From: Metallococcus carri
GTDB lineage: Bacteria; Actinomycetota; Actinomycetes; Actinomycetales; Dermatophilaceae
Assembly: GCF_011440275.1 (NCBI RefSeq)
Contig: NZ_JAAOIV010000001.1
Coordinates: forward strand, 62,001 to 126,000
Direction: 5' to 3'
Length of the DNA: 64,000 nt
Positions 24,121 through 34,628 of this stretch are shown here, one piece after another. Each line of letters begins with the position of its first letter. Position 1 is the first letter of the stretch. Under the pieces are notes generated by a model. It had not been told where the DNA came from and searched no databases. It worked only from the letters and a program-made list of their open reading frames with translations. The translations under genes were made by a program, and so were the position numbers.

Positions 24121-24473
24121 ACGTCCAGGGGAACGGGAGGGCAGTCGCGCCAGAGGCGCTCGAGGTCGTAGAACTCGCGCTCCTCGTCGTGCATGACGTG
24201 CACCACGATGTCGCCGAAGTCGAGCAGCACCCAGCGGTCCTCGCGCTTGCCTTCGCGGCGCACGACCTTGACCTTGAGCTCGTGCAGGCGCTCCTCGATG
24301 GCGTCGACGATGGCGGTCACCTGGCGCTCGTTGTCACCGGAGGCGACCACGAAGACGTCGGTCAGGGCGAGCTGGTCGCTCACGTCGATCGCGACGACCG
24401 AGGTCGCCAGCTTGTCCGAGGCCGCGGCGGCCGCGGCACGCGCGAGTTCGATCGCCCGATCGGTGGCGGTCAC
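24117..24473 (-). CDS. rsfS: Ribosome silencing factor RsfS
   Basis: Binds ribosomal protein uL14 and blocks subunit joining in starvation. The 118-residue protein has the DUF143 signature: [20 protein letters not shown], [16 protein letters not shown] helix, [20 protein letters not shown] and FYDLERLW at the C-terminus. The GTG at 24473 overlaps the nadD stop as GTGA, which settles the start; the longer upstream frame is a shadow of nadD. The nadD-rsfS pairing is widely conserved. Confidence 0.95.
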   Translation of the reverse strand: MTATDRAIELARAAAAAASDKLATSVVAIDVSDQLALTDVFVVASGDNERQVTAIVDAIEERLHELKVKVVRREGKREDRWVLLDFGDIVVHVMHDEEREFYDLERLWRDCPPVPLDV

Positions 24474-25081
24474 GCGGTCCCCTTCTGGTCTGTTTCGTCC
24501 TGCAGCACCCCGGCACCGGGCCGGTAGAGCTGGTATTTGCCGATGTACTGCACCACGCCGTCCGGCACGAGGTACCACACCGGCTCCCCCGCGACCACCC
24601 GGTTGCGGCAGTCGGTCGAACTGATCGCCATCGCGGGCACCTCCTGCAGGATCACCCGATCCTGCGGCAGTCCAGTCTTGGACAGCTCGTGCCCGGGCCG
24701 GGTGACCCCGATGAAGGTCGCCAGATCCCACAGCTCCTCCACGCCCTTCCAGGACAGGATCTGGGCGAGCGCGTCGGCACCGGTGATGAAGAACAGTTCC
24801 GCGTCCGGCCGCTGCTCGTGCAGGTCGCGCAGGGTGTCCAAGGTGTATGTCGGCCCCGGCCGGTCGATGTCGACCCGGCTCACCGAGAAGCGGGGGTTGG
24901 AGGCGGTGGCGATCACCGTCATCAGGTAGCGGTGCTCCGCCGGGGAGACCTCGCGCCCGGCCTTCTGCCAGGGCTGACCGGTCGGCACGAAGACGACCTC
25001 GTCGAGGTCGAGCAGGGACTGGACCTCACTGGCCGCCACGAGGTGCCCATGGTGGATGGGATCGAAGGTCCCACCCATCAC
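24470..25081 (-). CDS. nadD: Nicotinate-nucleotide adenylyltransferase
   Basis: Adenylylates nicotinate mononucleotide in NAD synthesis. The 203-residue protein has the nucleotidyltransferase motif [16 protein letters not shown] at the N-terminus, [17 protein letters not shown], and the second motif [14 protein letters not shown] (the ISSTxxR element). The start is uncertain: GTG at 25081 or ATG at 25078 give a short N-terminus, whereas homologues usually have a few residues before GVMGGTF; CTG at 25099 would give CTGA overlap with the upstream gene. Confidence 0.93.
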   Translation of the reverse strand: MMGGTFDPIHHGHLVAASEVQSLLDLDEVVFVPTGQPWQKAGREVSPAEHRYLMTVIATASNPRFSVSRVDIDRPGPTYTLDTLRDLHEQRPDAELFFITGADALAQILSWKGVEELWDLATFIGVTRPGHELSKTGLPQDRVILQEVPAMAISSTDCRNRVVAGEPVWYLVPDGVVQYIGKYQLYRPGAGVLQDETDQKGTA

Positions 25082-25095
25082 CCCGAGTCGCAGGG

Positions 25096-25326
25096 TCAGT
25101 GCCTTTCGCCGTCGGCCGCGGAGCGGTCGTCATGCACCGGCGCGTCGGTGGCCGAGGTGGCCCCGAACCGCGCCGCGGTGTTGCGGAAGGCCCACAGGAT
25201 GCCCAGGCACACCGCGAAGAAGAGCAGGCCGAGGGCGCCATACATCCAGGGCGGCATCGGGAGTTCGTGCTCACGCAGCGGCGGCACCTCGGGCTCGGCG
25301 AGCAGCGACACAAAGCGGGAGGACAT
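25096..25326 (-). CDS. Small single-pass membrane protein of unknown function
   Basis: A 76-residue protein with a hydrophilic N-terminus ([11 protein letters not shown]), one hydrophobic helix ([20 protein letters not shown], about residues 28-47) and a hydrophilic tail rich in Asp and Ala. No catalytic motif is visible. Small membrane proteins with a similar PMPPWMYG stretch precede nadD in many actinobacteria, as far as I recall. It is the first gene of this minus-strand operon and diverges from the glycosyltransferase gene. Confidence 0.65.
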   Translation of the reverse strand: MSSRFVSLLAEPEVPPLREHELPMPPWMYGALGLLFFAVCLGILWAFRNTAARFGATSATDAPVHDDRSAADGERH

Positions 25327-25388
25327 GGGCGGCAGCCTAGCGCCTGCTGTCAGGAGTTTTGCGGGCGACCACCTACTATGAGCCCACC

Positions 25389-26363
25389 ATGTCGCTGTGT
25401 CTTTCGGTCGTCGTCCCCATGTACAACGAGCAGGACGTCCTGCCGCTGTTCGTCGAGCGCTTGCGCCCCGTCCTCGACGAACTGGGCGAGCCCTACGAAG
25501 TGGTCGCCGTGGACGACGGTTCGGCCGACCAGACGCCAGTGCTGCTGCAGCGGTTCAAGCGAGAGTGGCCGCAGCTGCGCGTGCTGCGGTTGCGCGCCAA
25601 CTCCGGTCACCAGGCCGCGATCTCCGCCGGGCTCGGCGCCTCCCGCGGGCAGTGGGCGGTCACCATCGACGCCGACCTGCAGGATCCGCCCGAGGTCATC
25701 GCCGAGATGCTCCACGTCGGGCGGTCGCAGAATGTCGACGTCGTGTATGGCGTCCGCACCGACCGCTCGACCGACACCGCCTTCAAGCGCTCCACCGCGC
25801 GGCTGTTCTACACCACGATGCGGCGGCTGTCCGGCATCGATGCGCCGATGGACGCGGGCGACTTCCGGCTGATGTCGCGCTCCACGGTGGACGCGGTGAT
25901 GGCGCTGCCGGAGCACAACCGGGTGCTGCGGCTGGTCGTGCCGACCCTCGGCTTCCCCTCGGCCACCGTGGGTTATCGGCGCGACGAGCGCGCCGCCGGG
26001 GAGTCGAAGTACCCCTTGTCCAAGATGCTCAAGCTGACGCTGGACTCGGTGACCGGGTTCAGCCAGGCGCCGCTGCGGTTCGCCACCTGGTTCGGGTTGA
26101 TCGGTTTCACCGTCGCGGCGTTGATGCTGCTGTTCGCCCTCTGGCAAAAGGCCCGTGGCAATGTCGTCCAGGGCTGGACGTCGACCGTGCTGATCGTGGC
26201 CGGTTTCGGTGGCGTGCAACTGCTGTGCCTCGGCATCCTCGGTGAATATGTCGGGCGGATCTATGCCAGCCAGCAGGCGCGGCCGTCCTATTACGTCGCC
26301 TACGACTCCCTGGCCGACGACCGCCGCGCCGACGAGAGGGACGGCAATCAGGCGCGGATCTGA
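25389..26363 (+). CDS. Family 2 glycosyltransferase with two C-terminal membrane helices (polyprenyl-phosphate sugar transferase type)
   Basis: A 324-residue protein. The GT-A domain has [16 protein letters not shown] at the N-terminus, [10 protein letters not shown] and the catalytic [13 protein letters not shown]; the GDFRLMSR stretch is typical of DPM1/GtrB-type enzymes that move a sugar from a nucleotide onto polyprenyl phosphate. Two hydrophobic segments (about 235-260 and 268-295) anchor the C-terminus. The ATG at 25389 is preferred; an upstream extension of ten codons adds no conserved sequence. Its last 16 bp overlap the 3' end of proA (tail to tail). Confidence 0.85.
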   Translation: MSLCLSVVVPMYNEQDVLPLFVERLRPVLDELGEPYEVVAVDDGSADQTPVLLQRFKREWPQLRVLRLRANSGHQAAISAGLGASRGQWAVTIDADLQDPPEVIAEMLHVGRSQNVDVVYGVRTDRSTDTAFKRSTARLFYTTMRRLSGIDAPMDAGDFRLMSRSTVDAVMALPEHNRVLRLVVPTLGFPSATVGYRRDERAAGESKYPLSKMLKLTLDSVTGFSQAPLRFATWFGLIGFTVAALMLLFALWQKARGNVVQGWTSTVLIVAGFGGVQLLCLGILGEYVGRIYASQQARPSYYVAYDSLADDRRADERDGNQARI

Positions 26364-27640
26364 CCGTCGCCCTCGACGATCCACTTGGTGCTGGTCAGCT
26401 CGGCCAGCGCCATCGGCCCGCGAGCGTGCAGCTTCTGGGTGGAGATGCCGATCTCGGCACCGAACCCGAACTCGCCACCATCGGTGAACCGGGACGACGC
26501 ATTCACCATCACCACCGCAGCATCCACCTCGGCGATGAATTTCCTTGTCGCTGAACGGTCTTCGGAGACGATCACCTCGGTGTGCAGCGTGCCGAACCGG
26601 TCGATGTGCTCGATCGCGGCGTCCAGGGTCGGCACCACGCCGACGCTCATCTCCAGCCCGTGGAACTCCGCCGCGAACTGTTCGTCGGTGACCGGCTCGA
26701 CCGCGATGCCGGCCGCCCGGCCCAGCTCGACGACGAGCGGCTGACCGTAGAGCGTCACGCCCTCCGCCGACAGGTCGCCGAGCACCTTGGGCAGGAACTC
26801 CTCGGCGACCTCGGCGTGCACCAGCAGCGACTCGGCGGCATTGCACACGCTGGGCCGCTGCGTCTTGGAGTTGAGCACGATGTCGCGCGCGACCGTGAGG
26901 TCGGCCGCACGGTCGACATACACGTGCACATTGCCGATGCCGGTCTCGATCACCGGCACGGTCGCGCCGAGCACGACGGCCTGAATCAGGCCCGCTCCCC
27001 CGCGCGGGATCACCAGATCGACCAGCCCGCGGGCGGTGATGAGGGCGGTGACGTCGTCGTGGCCGCCGTCGAGCAATTGCACCGCATCGGCGGGAAGGTC
27101 GGCCTGCTCAAGGGCCGCGCGCAGCGTGCGCACGATCTGCGCATTGGAGTCGGCGGCGGCCGAACCGCCGCGCAGGATCATCGCGTTGCCGCTCTTCAGG
27201 CCCAGACCGGCGGCGTCCACGGTGACATTGGGGCGCGCCTCATAGATCATCCCGACCACGCCCATCGGCACCCGCACCTGGCGGATCTGCAGGCCGTTGG
27301 CGAGCGTCGAGCCGCGCACGACCTCGCCGACCGGGTCGGGCAGTCCGGCGATCTCGCGCAGCGCGTCCGCGATCGCCGCAACCCGCTCAGGGGTGAGCCG
27401 CAAGCGGTCCTGGAGGGACTCCGGCATACCCTGCTCGCGCCCGCGGGTCAGGTCGGACTCGTTCGCGGCGACGATCTGCCCGCTCGCCTGCGTCAACGCG
27501 TCGGCCAGTATGCCGAGCGCCGCGTCCTTCTCGGCTCGCGACAGCAAGGCGAGGCGGCGGGAGGCGCTGCGGGCTCGCTCGGCAGCATCACGCACCCGCT
27601 GGCGGGACTCCTCAAGGGCGGCGTCGGTCATGCGGTTCAT
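26348..27640 (-). CDS. proA: Gamma-glutamyl phosphate reductase
   Basis: Second step of proline synthesis: reduces glutamyl-5-phosphate to glutamate-5-semialdehyde with NADPH. The 430-residue aldehyde-dehydrogenase-fold protein has [28 protein letters not shown], the catalytic Cys in [13 protein letters not shown] and the C-terminal [20 protein letters not shown]. The partner kinase ProB is encoded 1 kb upstream on the same strand, separated by a repeat-bearing gap and the gene at 27884-28654. Confidence 0.96.
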   Translation of the reverse strand: MNRMTDAALEESRQRVRDAAERARSASRRLALLSRAEKDAALGILADALTQASGQIVAANESDLTRGREQGMPESLQDRLRLTPERVAAIADALREIAGLPDPVGEVVRGSTLANGLQIRQVRVPMGVVGMIYEARPNVTVDAAGLGLKSGNAMILRGGSAAADSNAQIVRTLRAALEQADLPADAVQLLDGGHDDVTALITARGLVDLVIPRGGAGLIQAVVLGATVPVIETGIGNVHVYVDRAADLTVARDIVLNSKTQRPSVCNAAESLLVHAEVAEEFLPKVLGDLSAEGVTLYGQPLVVELGRAAGIAVEPVTDEQFAAEFHGLEMSVGVVPTLDAAIEHIDRFGTLHTEVIVSEDRSATRKFIAEVDAAVVMVNASSRFTDGGEFGFGAEIGISTQKLHARGPMALAELTSTKWIVEGDGQIRA

Positions 27641-27725
27641 CGTAGGTCGGCTGCGACGGCGGTGCCGAGGCCGACGACATGGTGAGAAACCGGCGCGTGG
27701 CTCAGGCCCGCCTCACCCGCGCCCA

Positions 27726-27853
27726 CCAAAAGTCACCATCATGGCGACTTCCGCGGCCAGCACCAGCCGGTATGCCGCCAAAAGTCTCCACATTGGCGAC
27801 TTCACCAGCCGATACGCCGAACCCGCGCTAAAAGTCTCCACAATGGCGGCTTC
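27726..27853. repeat. Three short palindromic repeats between proA and the upstream membrane-protein gene
   Basis: Units with consensus AAAAGTCTCCACANTGGCGA plus CTTC start at 27728, 27780 and 27830 (52 and 50 bp apart). Each has 9-nt arms, AAGTCNCCA and TGGCGACTT (or GGCTT in the third), around a 3-nt centre, with one mismatch per hairpin. The arm design matches the array at 56219-56617 (AAGTCGACA-N3-TGTCGACTT). They fill most of the 243-bp gap 27641-27883; no gene is seen there. Confidence 0.7.
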
Positions 27854-27883
27854 CTGCGGGTCTGAGCCGGGGCCGCGGGCGGA

Positions 27884-28654
27884 TCAGGCGGCGGCTGCCT
27901 TGTCGCGGCGCTGACGGTTCCAGACCCCGAAGAACACCACGACCAACGTCGCGATCGCCAGATAGTTGCTGTACCGGGCGATGGTCGTGACCAAGTCGTG
28001 CGCGGGCTGGCCGACGCGATAGCCGACATACATCCAGATGCCGCGGTAGACGACCGCGGCCGCGAAGTCGATCAGCAGGAATTTGCGCAACCGCATCCCC
28101 ACGTCGCCGACGAAGGCATTGACGATCGCCGACGGGACGAACGGGATGAACCAGACGAGGAAGACCGCCGGGCCACCGAAGCGGCGAGCGAGCTGCTCGG
28201 CATACCGGCCGGTGCGGGCAGCCCAGCGGGAGCGACCGCCCCACACCTCGATGATCCGGTGACCCCACAGCTTGCCGGCCCACCAGAAGACCCAGTCGAA
28301 TTTGATCGAGGTGAGCGCGGCGGCGAGCAGCCCGGCCCACCACCACGGCTCAGGTCCGATCCGCAGCCGGGCACCGATGTCGACCATCGCGATATTCGAG
28401 CCGGTGACGCACGCCAGCAGGTAGGAGTTCAGGCCCAGCAGCACCGGGCGCAGGGGCAGCATGGCGATGCCGTAGACACCCAGCAGCGCGATGGCGGCCC
28501 AGCAGCGCAGGTCGGCCTGGGTGGGTTTGCCCTGCCAGGGCATCCGCGGGTCGTCCCACCAGGGCTTCTGCTCGGCCGCGGTCTCGCCCGAGGCCTCGGC
28601 TGAGGTCTCGTCGGAGACCGGGTCGGGGGTCGAGGAGGGTTCGGGTGTCATCAC
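27884..28654 (-). CDS. Multi-pass membrane protein, VTT/DedA-like
   Basis: A 256-residue protein. Residues 1-45 are hydrophilic and rich in Ser, Glu and Thr; about five hydrophobic segments follow. The middle holds FGGPAVFLVWFIPFVPSAIV and FLLIDFAAAVVYRGIWMYVG, which resemble the VTT (SNARE-associated/DedA) region with its FxR/FxP loop, although the usual Arg is replaced. DedA-type proteins are lipid scramblases; the assignment is moderate. Start is GTG 28654 or ATG 28651, overlapping the proB stop, so it is coupled to proline synthesis by position only. Confidence 0.6.
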   Translation of the reverse strand: MMTPEPSSTPDPVSDETSAEASGETAAEQKPWWDDPRMPWQGKPTQADLRCWAAIALLGVYGIAMLPLRPVLLGLNSYLLACVTGSNIAMVDIGARLRIGPEPWWWAGLLAAALTSIKFDWVFWWAGKLWGHRIIEVWGGRSRWAARTGRYAEQLARRFGGPAVFLVWFIPFVPSAIVNAFVGDVGMRLRKFLLIDFAAAVVYRGIWMYVGYRVGQPAHDLVTTIARYSNYLAIATLVVVFFGVWNRQRRDKAAAA

Positions 28655-29775
28655 TTTCCCCGTCGAAGGACGACCAGATCGTCCCGATGGACGAGCTCGC
28701 GCTCGTATTCCGGTCCGAGCTCCCGGGCCAGCTCGCGCGTGCTGCGGCCGAGCAGGTTCGGCAGTTCGTGTGCGTCGTAGTTAACGAGGCCGCGGGCGAT
28801 CACGGTTCCGCCGAGGTCGACCAGATCGACGGCATCTCCGGCGGAGAATTTGCCACGCACCTCGCGCACCCCGGCGGGCAGCAACGATTTGCCGCGCCGG
28901 GTCACCGCGAGCACCGCGCCGTCGTCGAGCACCAGGCCGCCCTGCGGAGCCGTGGCATGGGCCAGCCACAGTTGCCGCGCTGTGCGGGCGCGCTGGGTCG
29001 GCGCGAAGACCGTCCCGACGTCCTGCCCGCTCAGCGCGTCTCCCGCCCGGTCCGCAGAGGTCAACACGGTGGTCACGCCCGCGCCAGTGGCGATGCGAGC
29101 CGCTTCGACCTTGGTGATCATCCCGCCGGTGCCGACCGCCGAGCCCCGCTTGGAGATGTCGATCTCCCCGAGGTCTTCGGCATCGGGGACGAAGCCGATC
29201 CGCCGCGCGCCCGGCCGGGAGGGCGGGCCGTCATACAGCGCGTCGACATCGGAAAGCAGCACGAGCGCGCGGGCGCCGATCAGATGCGCCACCAAGGCGG
29301 CGAGGCGGTCGTTGTCGCCGAAGCGAATCTCGTGCGTCGCGACCGTGTCGTTCTCGTTGACGATCGGCACCACTCCGAGGGCGAACAGGCGCTCCAGGGT
29401 GCGGCGGGCATTGGTGTAGTGACCACGCCGGGTCACGTCGTCGGAGGTGAGCAGCACCTGGCCGACGAGCACGCCGTGCCGCCCGAAGGCCGCGGTGTAT
29501 GCCGCCATCAGCGCCGTCTGGCCGACACTCGCCGCCGCCTGCTGGGTGGCCAGGTCGCTGGGGCGCTTGGCCAGCTGCAGCGGCGTCATACCGGCCGCGA
29601 TCGCACCGGAGGAGACCAGCACGACCCGGTGCCCGGCGGCATGCCGGGCGGCAAGGACATCGGCCAACGCGTCGATGAGCGCGGTGTCGAGCCCGCCTCC
29701 CGCGCGGGTCAACGAGCTGGACCCCACCTTGACGACGAGGGGGTCCGCAGCCCGTATGGCGTCCCGGTGGTCCAC
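28651..29775 (-). CDS. proB: Glutamate 5-kinase
   Basis: First step of proline synthesis. The 374-residue protein has the amino-acid-kinase domain (VVKVGSSSLTR near residue 14, VVLVSSGAIAAGM, PIVNENDTVATHEIRFGDND, LLSDVDALYDGPP, GTGGMITKVEAA) and a C-terminal PUA domain from about residue 280 (KSLLPAGVREVRGKFSAGDA). Length and domain order are normal. It follows obg with a 24-bp gap and is probably feedback-inhibited by proline, as is usual for the family. Confidence 0.96.
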   Translation of the reverse strand: MDHRDAIRAADPLVVKVGSSSLTRAGGGLDTALIDALADVLAARHAAGHRVVLVSSGAIAAGMTPLQLAKRPSDLATQQAAASVGQTALMAAYTAAFGRHGVLVGQVLLTSDDVTRRGHYTNARRTLERLFALGVVPIVNENDTVATHEIRFGDNDRLAALVAHLIGARALVLLSDVDALYDGPPSRPGARRIGFVPDAEDLGEIDISKRGSAVGTGGMITKVEAARIATGAGVTTVLTSADRAGDALSGQDVGTVFAPTQRARTARQLWLAHATAPQGGLVLDDGAVLAVTRRGKSLLPAGVREVRGKFSAGDAVDLVDLGGTVIARGLVNYDAHELPNLLGRSTRELARELGPEYERELVHRDDLVVLRRGK

Positions 29776-29799
29776 CCGGCCCAGCCTAGTGAGCGCGGC

Positions 29800-31308
29800 T
29801 CAGTCGTCGGTCCACAGTCCGGCATCACGCTCCGCGCCGAGCTCCTCGCGGGCTTCGCGCTGAGCGTCCTTGCGGGCGTGGAAGTCGTCGCGCTTCTCGG
29901 CGCGGGTCGGCCGGTGGTGCTCGTCGAGGCGCAGGTCGGTGCCACGCGCCCCGAGGTGCTCGGCGCCGGTCGACATCGTCGGCTCCCAGTCGAAGACCAC
30001 GGCGTTGTCCTCCGGGCCGATCAGCACGGTCGAACCGGCCACCGCGCCGGCCTTGAAGAGCGCCTCCTCGACGCCGAGCCGGTTCAGCCGGTCGGCGAGG
30101 TATCCGACCGCCTCGTCGTTGGCGAAGTCGGTCTGCCGGACCCACCGCGTGGGCCGCTCACCGATGATCCGGAAGAGCTCGCCGTCGGAGGTGCGCTCCC
30201 GGCGCACCGAGAAGCCGGTGTCGTCAACTGCCTTGGGGCGCACCACGATTCGCTGCGGCACGACCGCGGCCTCGATCTCACGGCGGGCCTGCTCGACATG
30301 CCGCGCGAGCGAGAAGGACAGCTCCTGCAAGCCGATGTGCGCCACCGCCGAGACGATGTGCACCTCCAGGCCGCGCGCCTCCAGATCGGGCTTGACGAAC
30401 TCCGCGAGTTCCACCGCGTCCGGCACGTCGGCCTTGTTGAGCACCACGATGCGGGTGCGTTCGGACAGGGGTCGGCCACCCAGGCTTTCGTCGGCGACAT
30501 ATTCCGACAGTTCGTGCTCGATCACGTCGAGGTCGCTCAACGGGTCGCGGCCCGGCTCGAGCGTCGCGCAGTCGATGACGTGCACCAGCACCGAGCACCG
30601 CTCGACATGGCGCAGGAACTCCAGGCCGAGGCCCTTGCCCTGGCTCGCGCCCGGGATCAGGCCCGGCACGTCGGCAATCGTGTAGCGCATGCCGCCCGCG
30701 GTGACCACGCCCAGGTTGGGCACCAGCGTGGTGAAGGGATAGTCGGCGATCTTCGGCTTCGCAGCGGACAGCACCGACACCAGGCTGGACTTGCCGGCCG
30801 ACGGGAAGCCGATCAGCGCGACATCGGCGAGCGTCTTCAGCTCCAGCACGACGTCGCGCGTGTCGCCCGGCTCACCGAGCAGCGCGAAGCCGGGGGCCTT
30901 GCGCCGCGGCGAGGCCAGCGCCTTGTTGCCGAGCCCACCGCGGCCGCCGCGCGCGACGACATACCGCGTGTTGGCGCCGACCAGGTCGGCCTCGATCTCG
31001 CCGCTCGGCGATTTCACCACGGTGCCCTCGGGCACCGGCAGGATCAGGTCCTCGCCGTCGGCGCCATTGCGCTCGGCGCCGGCGCCGGGCTTGCCGTTGG
31101 TCGCCTTGCGGTGCGGGGTGTGGTGGTAATCGAGCAGCGTGGTGACCTGCGGGTCCACCTGCAAGATCACATCACCGCCGCGGCCGCCGTTGCCGCCGTC
31201 CGGGCCGCCGAGCGGCTTGAACTTCTCGCGATGCACGGACGCGACGCCATGACCGCCGTTGCCGGCCACCACATGCAGCACCACGCGGTCGACGAAGTCG
31301 GTCGCCAT
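29800..31308 (-). CDS. obg: GTPase Obg (CgtA)
   Basis: Essential ribosome-assembly and stress GTPase. The 502-residue protein has the glycine-rich Obg domain ([20 protein letters not shown] near the start), the G domain ([12 protein letters not shown] at about 166, [18 protein letters not shown]) and an OCT domain (about 345-420) followed by a charged tail rich in Asp, Glu and Arg. The ATG at 31308 is chosen because the protein begins [13 protein letters not shown] as in homologues; codons upstream lie in the rpmA-obg spacer. Confidence 0.96.
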   Translation of the reverse strand: MATDFVDRVVLHVVAGNGGHGVASVHREKFKPLGGPDGGNGGRGGDVILQVDPQVTTLLDYHHTPHRKATNGKPGAGAERNGADGEDLILPVPEGTVVKSPSGEIEADLVGANTRYVVARGGRGGLGNKALASPRRKAPGFALLGEPGDTRDVVLELKTLADVALIGFPSAGKSSLVSVLSAAKPKIADYPFTTLVPNLGVVTAGGMRYTIADVPGLIPGASQGKGLGLEFLRHVERCSVLVHVIDCATLEPGRDPLSDLDVIEHELSEYVADESLGGRPLSERTRIVVLNKADVPDAVELAEFVKPDLEARGLEVHIVSAVAHIGLQELSFSLARHVEQARREIEAAVVPQRIVVRPKAVDDTGFSVRRERTSDGELFRIIGERPTRWVRQTDFANDEAVGYLADRLNRLGVEEALFKAGAVAGSTVLIGPEDNAVVFDWEPTMSTGAEHLGARGTDLRLDEHHRPTRAEKRDDFHARKDAQREAREELGAERDAGLWTDD

Positions 31309-31333
31309 ACGAGAAACTCCCCTCAACAGACAC

Positions 31334-31364
31334 GGAGGGCGAGTCCACCACGGACTCGCCCTCC
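31334..31364 (-). terminator. Stable hairpin between rpmA and obg (terminator or attenuator)
   Basis: GGAGGGCGAGTCC-ACCAC-GGACTCGCCCTCC is a perfect 13-bp stem with a 5-nt loop, placed in the 73-bp spacer after rpmA and 25 bp before obg. No long T-run follows on the minus strand. It could end part of the ribosomal-protein transcripts, lowering obg relative to rplU-rpmA. Confidence 0.65.
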
Positions 31365-31381
31365 GATCATGTGTATGCCGC

Positions 31382-31657
31382 TCAGGCCGTGACGTCCTGC
31401 TCGACGACGGCCTCAACGATGTTCACGGTGCGACGGCCGCCCTTGCTGCCGAACTCGACCGCGCCCGCCTTGAGGGCGAACAGCGTGTCGTCGCCGCCAC
31501 GGCCGACGTTGACGCCGGGGTGGAAGTGCGTGCCGCGCTGGCGGACGATGATCTCGCCGGCGTTGACGACCTGACCGCCGAAGCGCTTGACGCCGAGTCG
31601 CTGTGCGTTGGAGTCGCGACCGTTGCGGGTCGAGGACGCACCCTTCTTGTGTGCCAT
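31382..31657 (-). CDS. rpmA: 50S ribosomal protein L27
   Basis: A 91-residue protein, normal L27 length. The N-terminus [20 protein letters not shown] and [20 protein letters not shown] are the family signature; the N-terminal tail reaches toward the peptidyl-transferase centre. No N-terminal cleavage extension of the Firmicutes type is present. It lies 42 bp after rplU. Confidence 0.98.
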   Translation of the reverse strand: MAHKKGASSTRNGRDSNAQRLGVKRFGGQVVNAGEIIVRQRGTHFHPGVNVGRGGDDTLFALKAGAVEFGSKGGRRTVNIVEAVVEQDVTA

Positions 31658-31699
31658 GTCTGCCTACCTCAGAATCGGTTCGAACGTGGGGATGGAGGC

Positions 31700-32008
31700 T
31701 CAGGCCTCGATCGCGGTGACCTTGACGCGGGTCAGCGGCTGACGGTGGCCCTGACGCTTGCGGTAGCCGGTCTTGTTCTTGTACTTCATGATGGTGATCT
31801 TGGGGCCCTTGGTGGCCTCGACGACCTCGGCGGAGACCTTGACCTTGGCCAGCTTGTCGGCGTCAGAGGTCACCTGGGTGCCATCCACCAGCAGCAGCGG
31901 CTGCAACTCGATGGAGTCACCGGCCTTGACGGCCACCTTGTCGATGATGAGGACGTCGCCGACGGAGACCTTCTCCTGGCGTCCGCCCGCGCGAACGATC
32001 GCGTACAC
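31700..32008 (-). CDS. rplU: 50S ribosomal protein L21
   Basis: A 102-residue protein from the GTG at 32008, starting with [17 protein letters not shown] and ending [16 protein letters not shown], as in other L21 proteins. The GTG is preferred over an ATG seven codons upstream because it gives the usual length and lies behind AAGGAAG. It heads the rplU-rpmA-obg-proB series. Confidence 0.97.
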   Translation of the reverse strand: MYAIVRAGGRQEKVSVGDVLIIDKVAVKAGDSIELQPLLLVDGTQVTSDADKLAKVKVSAEVVEATKGPKITIMKYKNKTGYRKRQGHRQPLTRVKVTAIEA

Positions 32009-32108
32009 GTTGAACTTCCTTCTCGTCATGGCGCACTCGCTCGGTATGACCGGCTGACAGCTACCCCGTCGCGGGACGTCGGCTCGGTGGGCGCACCAAA
32101 GGTCAAGA

Positions 32109-34628
32109 TTACTGGTCGGCGTCGGTCCCGGCCAAATCCGTGGCCGGTCCCCCGGTCGGCGGACCGGCGGGAGCCACGACGCGCTTGCGCTTGCGTCGGG
32201 TCTTGGTCGGTATGCCGCCCGCCGGGCTGTCCGTGCTCGTCACCGGGCCGGTGACCTCGGTGGCCGGGCTCTCCGGCGCGAGCGGGCGCTCGGCCGGAGC
32301 CGGCGTGCTCGTCGCGGGCACCGGCTCCCGCTCGGCCGGAGCCGAATCGGCCGGAGCCGAATCGGTCGGAGCCGAACCGGTCGGGGCCGAGTCGGTCGCC
32401 GTGCTCGGCGCGGCGATGGTCGGCGCGACATGGGCGGTGGCGGCGGCGTGCGCCGCGGCCGCGATCTGCGCGGCGGTCGGACCGCTCGGCTGCTTGGGCT
32501 GGCTGTCGTGCTGGTGGTCGGTGCCGTTGTCGTTCTTGCGGCCCCGGCCACGGCGCGAGCGGCCACCGCCGTTGCCGCCACCACCGGTGTTGCCGCCCTC
32601 GCCATTGCCCGACTTCTCGACCGGATCTGCGTGGATGATGATGCCGCGCCCACCGCAGTGCTCACAGGGCTCGGAGAAGACTTCGACCAGACCGGAGCCG
32701 ACCCGCTTGCGGGTCATCTGCACCAGTCCGAGGGAGGTGACCTCGGCGACCTGGTGCTTGGTGCGGTCGCGGCCGAGGCACTCGAGCAGCCGCCGCACGA
32801 CCAGGTCGCGGTTGGATTCGAGGACCATGTCGATGAAGTCGACGACGATGATGCCGCCGATATCGCGCAACCGCAGCTGGCGCACGATCTCCTCGGCGGC
32901 CTCCAGGTTGTTCTTGGTGACGGTCTCCTCCAGGTTGCCGCCGGAGCCGACGAATTTGCCGGTGTTGACGTCGATCACGGTCATCGCCTCGGTGCGGTCG
33001 ATGATCAGCGAGCCACCGGACGGCAGCCAAACCTTGCGGTCCATCGCCTTGGCGAGCTGCTCGTCGATGCGGTGCTCGGCGAAGACGTCCTTCTCACCGG
33101 TCCACTTCTGCGCCCGCTCCGCCAGATCGGGAGCGACCGCGCTCAGGTAGTCCGACACCTCCGCCCAGGCGGTGTCGCCCGACACCACGATCTTGCGGAA
33201 GTCCTCGTTGAAGACATCCCGCACGACCCGCAGCATCAGGTCCGGCTCGCCGTGCAGCAACGAGGGCGCGCTCGTCGACTTGGCCGAGGCGGCCTTCTCG
33301 ATGCCGGCCCAAATGCCCTGCAGGCGCTCGATATCGGCCTTGAGGTCCTCCTCCGAGGCGCCCTCGGCGGCGGTGCGCACGATCACGCCGGCCTCCTCGG
33401 GAACGATCTCCTTGAGGATCTTCTTCAGCCGGGCACGCTCGGTGTCGGGCAGCTTGCGCGAGATGCCGGTCATCGCGTTGCCCGGCACGTAGACCAGGAA
33501 GCGGCCGGGCAGCGAGATCTGGGAGGTCAGCCGCGCGCCCTTGTGACCGATCGGGTCCTTGGTCACCTGCACCAGCACGGTCTCGCCGGACTTCAGGGCG
33601 TGCTCGATCCGCTTGGGCTGGCCGTCCAGGCCGGCAGCGTCCCAGTTGACCTCCCCGGCATACAGCACGGCATTGCGGCCCCGACCGATGTCGACGAAGG
33701 CTGCCTCCATCGAGGGCAGCACGTTCTGGACGCGGCCGAGGTAGACATTGCCGGCCATCGAGGCCGACTGGGATTCGCGCGAGACATAGTGCTCGACGAG
33801 CACCCCGTCCTCGAGCACGCCGATCTGGGTGCGCCCGTCCTTCTCCCGCACGACCATGTCGCGCTCAACGCTCTCACGGCGGGCGAGGAACTCGGCCTCG
33901 GTGATGACGGTGCGGCGGCGACCGGCCTCGCGCCCCTCGCGGCGGCGCTGCTTCTTGGCCTCCAGCCGGGTCGAGCCCTTGATCGCGGTGACCTCGTCGC
34001 GATCCTTGCGCGGCTCGCGCACCTTGGTGACGGTGCCGGGCGGGTCCTCGCTATCGCCATTGCCGCTGCGGCGGCGACGCCGGGTGCGACGACGGCTGCT
34101 GCCGCCCTCCTCGCCCGCGTCATCCTTGGCGCCGGCGTCGTCCGCCTCGCCACCCTGGTTGCCCTCGGCGGTGGACTCCTTGTCGGCGGCCTTCTTCTTG
34201 GCGGGGCGCTTGCCCTTGGGCTCGGGCACCTTGTCGTCGGTGTCGGCCTTGTCAGCCTTGTCGCCCTTGTCATCGGCCGCGGTGTCACCGGTGGTGTTGT
34301 CGGCATCGGCCTTGCCGCGGCGGCCACGTCCACCACGACGGCGCGAGCGCGGAGCCTGCGCGTCGTCGTCGCCGGAGTCCGTGTCGTCCTGCCGGTCGGG
34401 TTCGTCCTGTGCGGCCGCCGGGGCAGTCGCCTGCGAGGTCGCCCGGCGCGGGGCACGGGCTTCGAGGTCGGGAGCCTGGAAGAGCAAGCCGAATGCCGCG
34501 CCGCCGGACGCGGGAGCAGGAGGCGTGGGCTCGGGGGCCGGGTCGGCCGGTGCCTGCGAGGCGGAGAAGAGTGACGTGTCCTCGCGCGACGCTTCGTCGG
34601 CAGGATTGAGATCGTCCTGGGGGCTCAC
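32109..34628 (-). CDS. rne: Ribonuclease E/G
   Basis: Endoribonuclease for mRNA decay and rRNA processing. The 839-residue protein has a long charged, disordered N-terminus (about 1-270, rich in Asp, Lys, Ala and Arg-Arg-Gly), an S1 region ([20 protein letters not shown]), the catalytic core with [13 protein letters not shown] and [11 protein letters not shown], and the Zn-link CEHCGGRG; the C-terminal 150 residues are low complexity, with an Ala/Pro/Ser-rich repeat ([15 protein letters not shown]). Core-in-the-middle architecture is usual for actinobacterial RNase E. The GTG at 34628 follows GGAGG and is preferred to an ATG at 34667. Confidence 0.94.
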   Translation of the reverse strand: MSPQDDLNPADEASREDTSLFSASQAPADPAPEPTPPAPASGGAAFGLLFQAPDLEARAPRRATSQATAPAAAQDEPDRQDDTDSGDDDAQAPRSRRRGGRGRRGKADADNTTGDTAADDKGDKADKADTDDKVPEPKGKRPAKKKAADKESTAEGNQGGEADDAGAKDDAGEEGGSSRRRTRRRRRSGNGDSEDPPGTVTKVREPRKDRDEVTAIKGSTRLEAKKQRRREGREAGRRRTVITEAEFLARRESVERDMVVREKDGRTQIGVLEDGVLVEHYVSRESQSASMAGNVYLGRVQNVLPSMEAAFVDIGRGRNAVLYAGEVNWDAAGLDGQPKRIEHALKSGETVLVQVTKDPIGHKGARLTSQISLPGRFLVYVPGNAMTGISRKLPDTERARLKKILKEIVPEEAGVIVRTAAEGASEEDLKADIERLQGIWAGIEKAASAKSTSAPSLLHGEPDLMLRVVRDVFNEDFRKIVVSGDTAWAEVSDYLSAVAPDLAERAQKWTGEKDVFAEHRIDEQLAKAMDRKVWLPSGGSLIIDRTEAMTVIDVNTGKFVGSGGNLEETVTKNNLEAAEEIVRQLRLRDIGGIIVVDFIDMVLESNRDLVVRRLLECLGRDRTKHQVAEVTSLGLVQMTRKRVGSGLVEVFSEPCEHCGGRGIIIHADPVEKSGNGEGGNTGGGGNGGGRSRRGRGRKNDNGTDHQHDSQPKQPSGPTAAQIAAAAHAAATAHVAPTIAAPSTATDSAPTGSAPTDSAPADSAPAEREPVPATSTPAPAERPLAPESPATEVTGPVTSTDSPAGGIPTKTRRKRKRVVAPAGPPTGGPATDLAGTDADQ

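Noticed and set aside
28645-31392. 915-codon plus-strand open frame
   Set aside because: Antisense to proB and obg; it has the composition of a high-GC shadow frame and no recognisable domain.
32430-34574. 714-codon plus-strand open frame
   Set aside because: Antisense to rne with no domain match.
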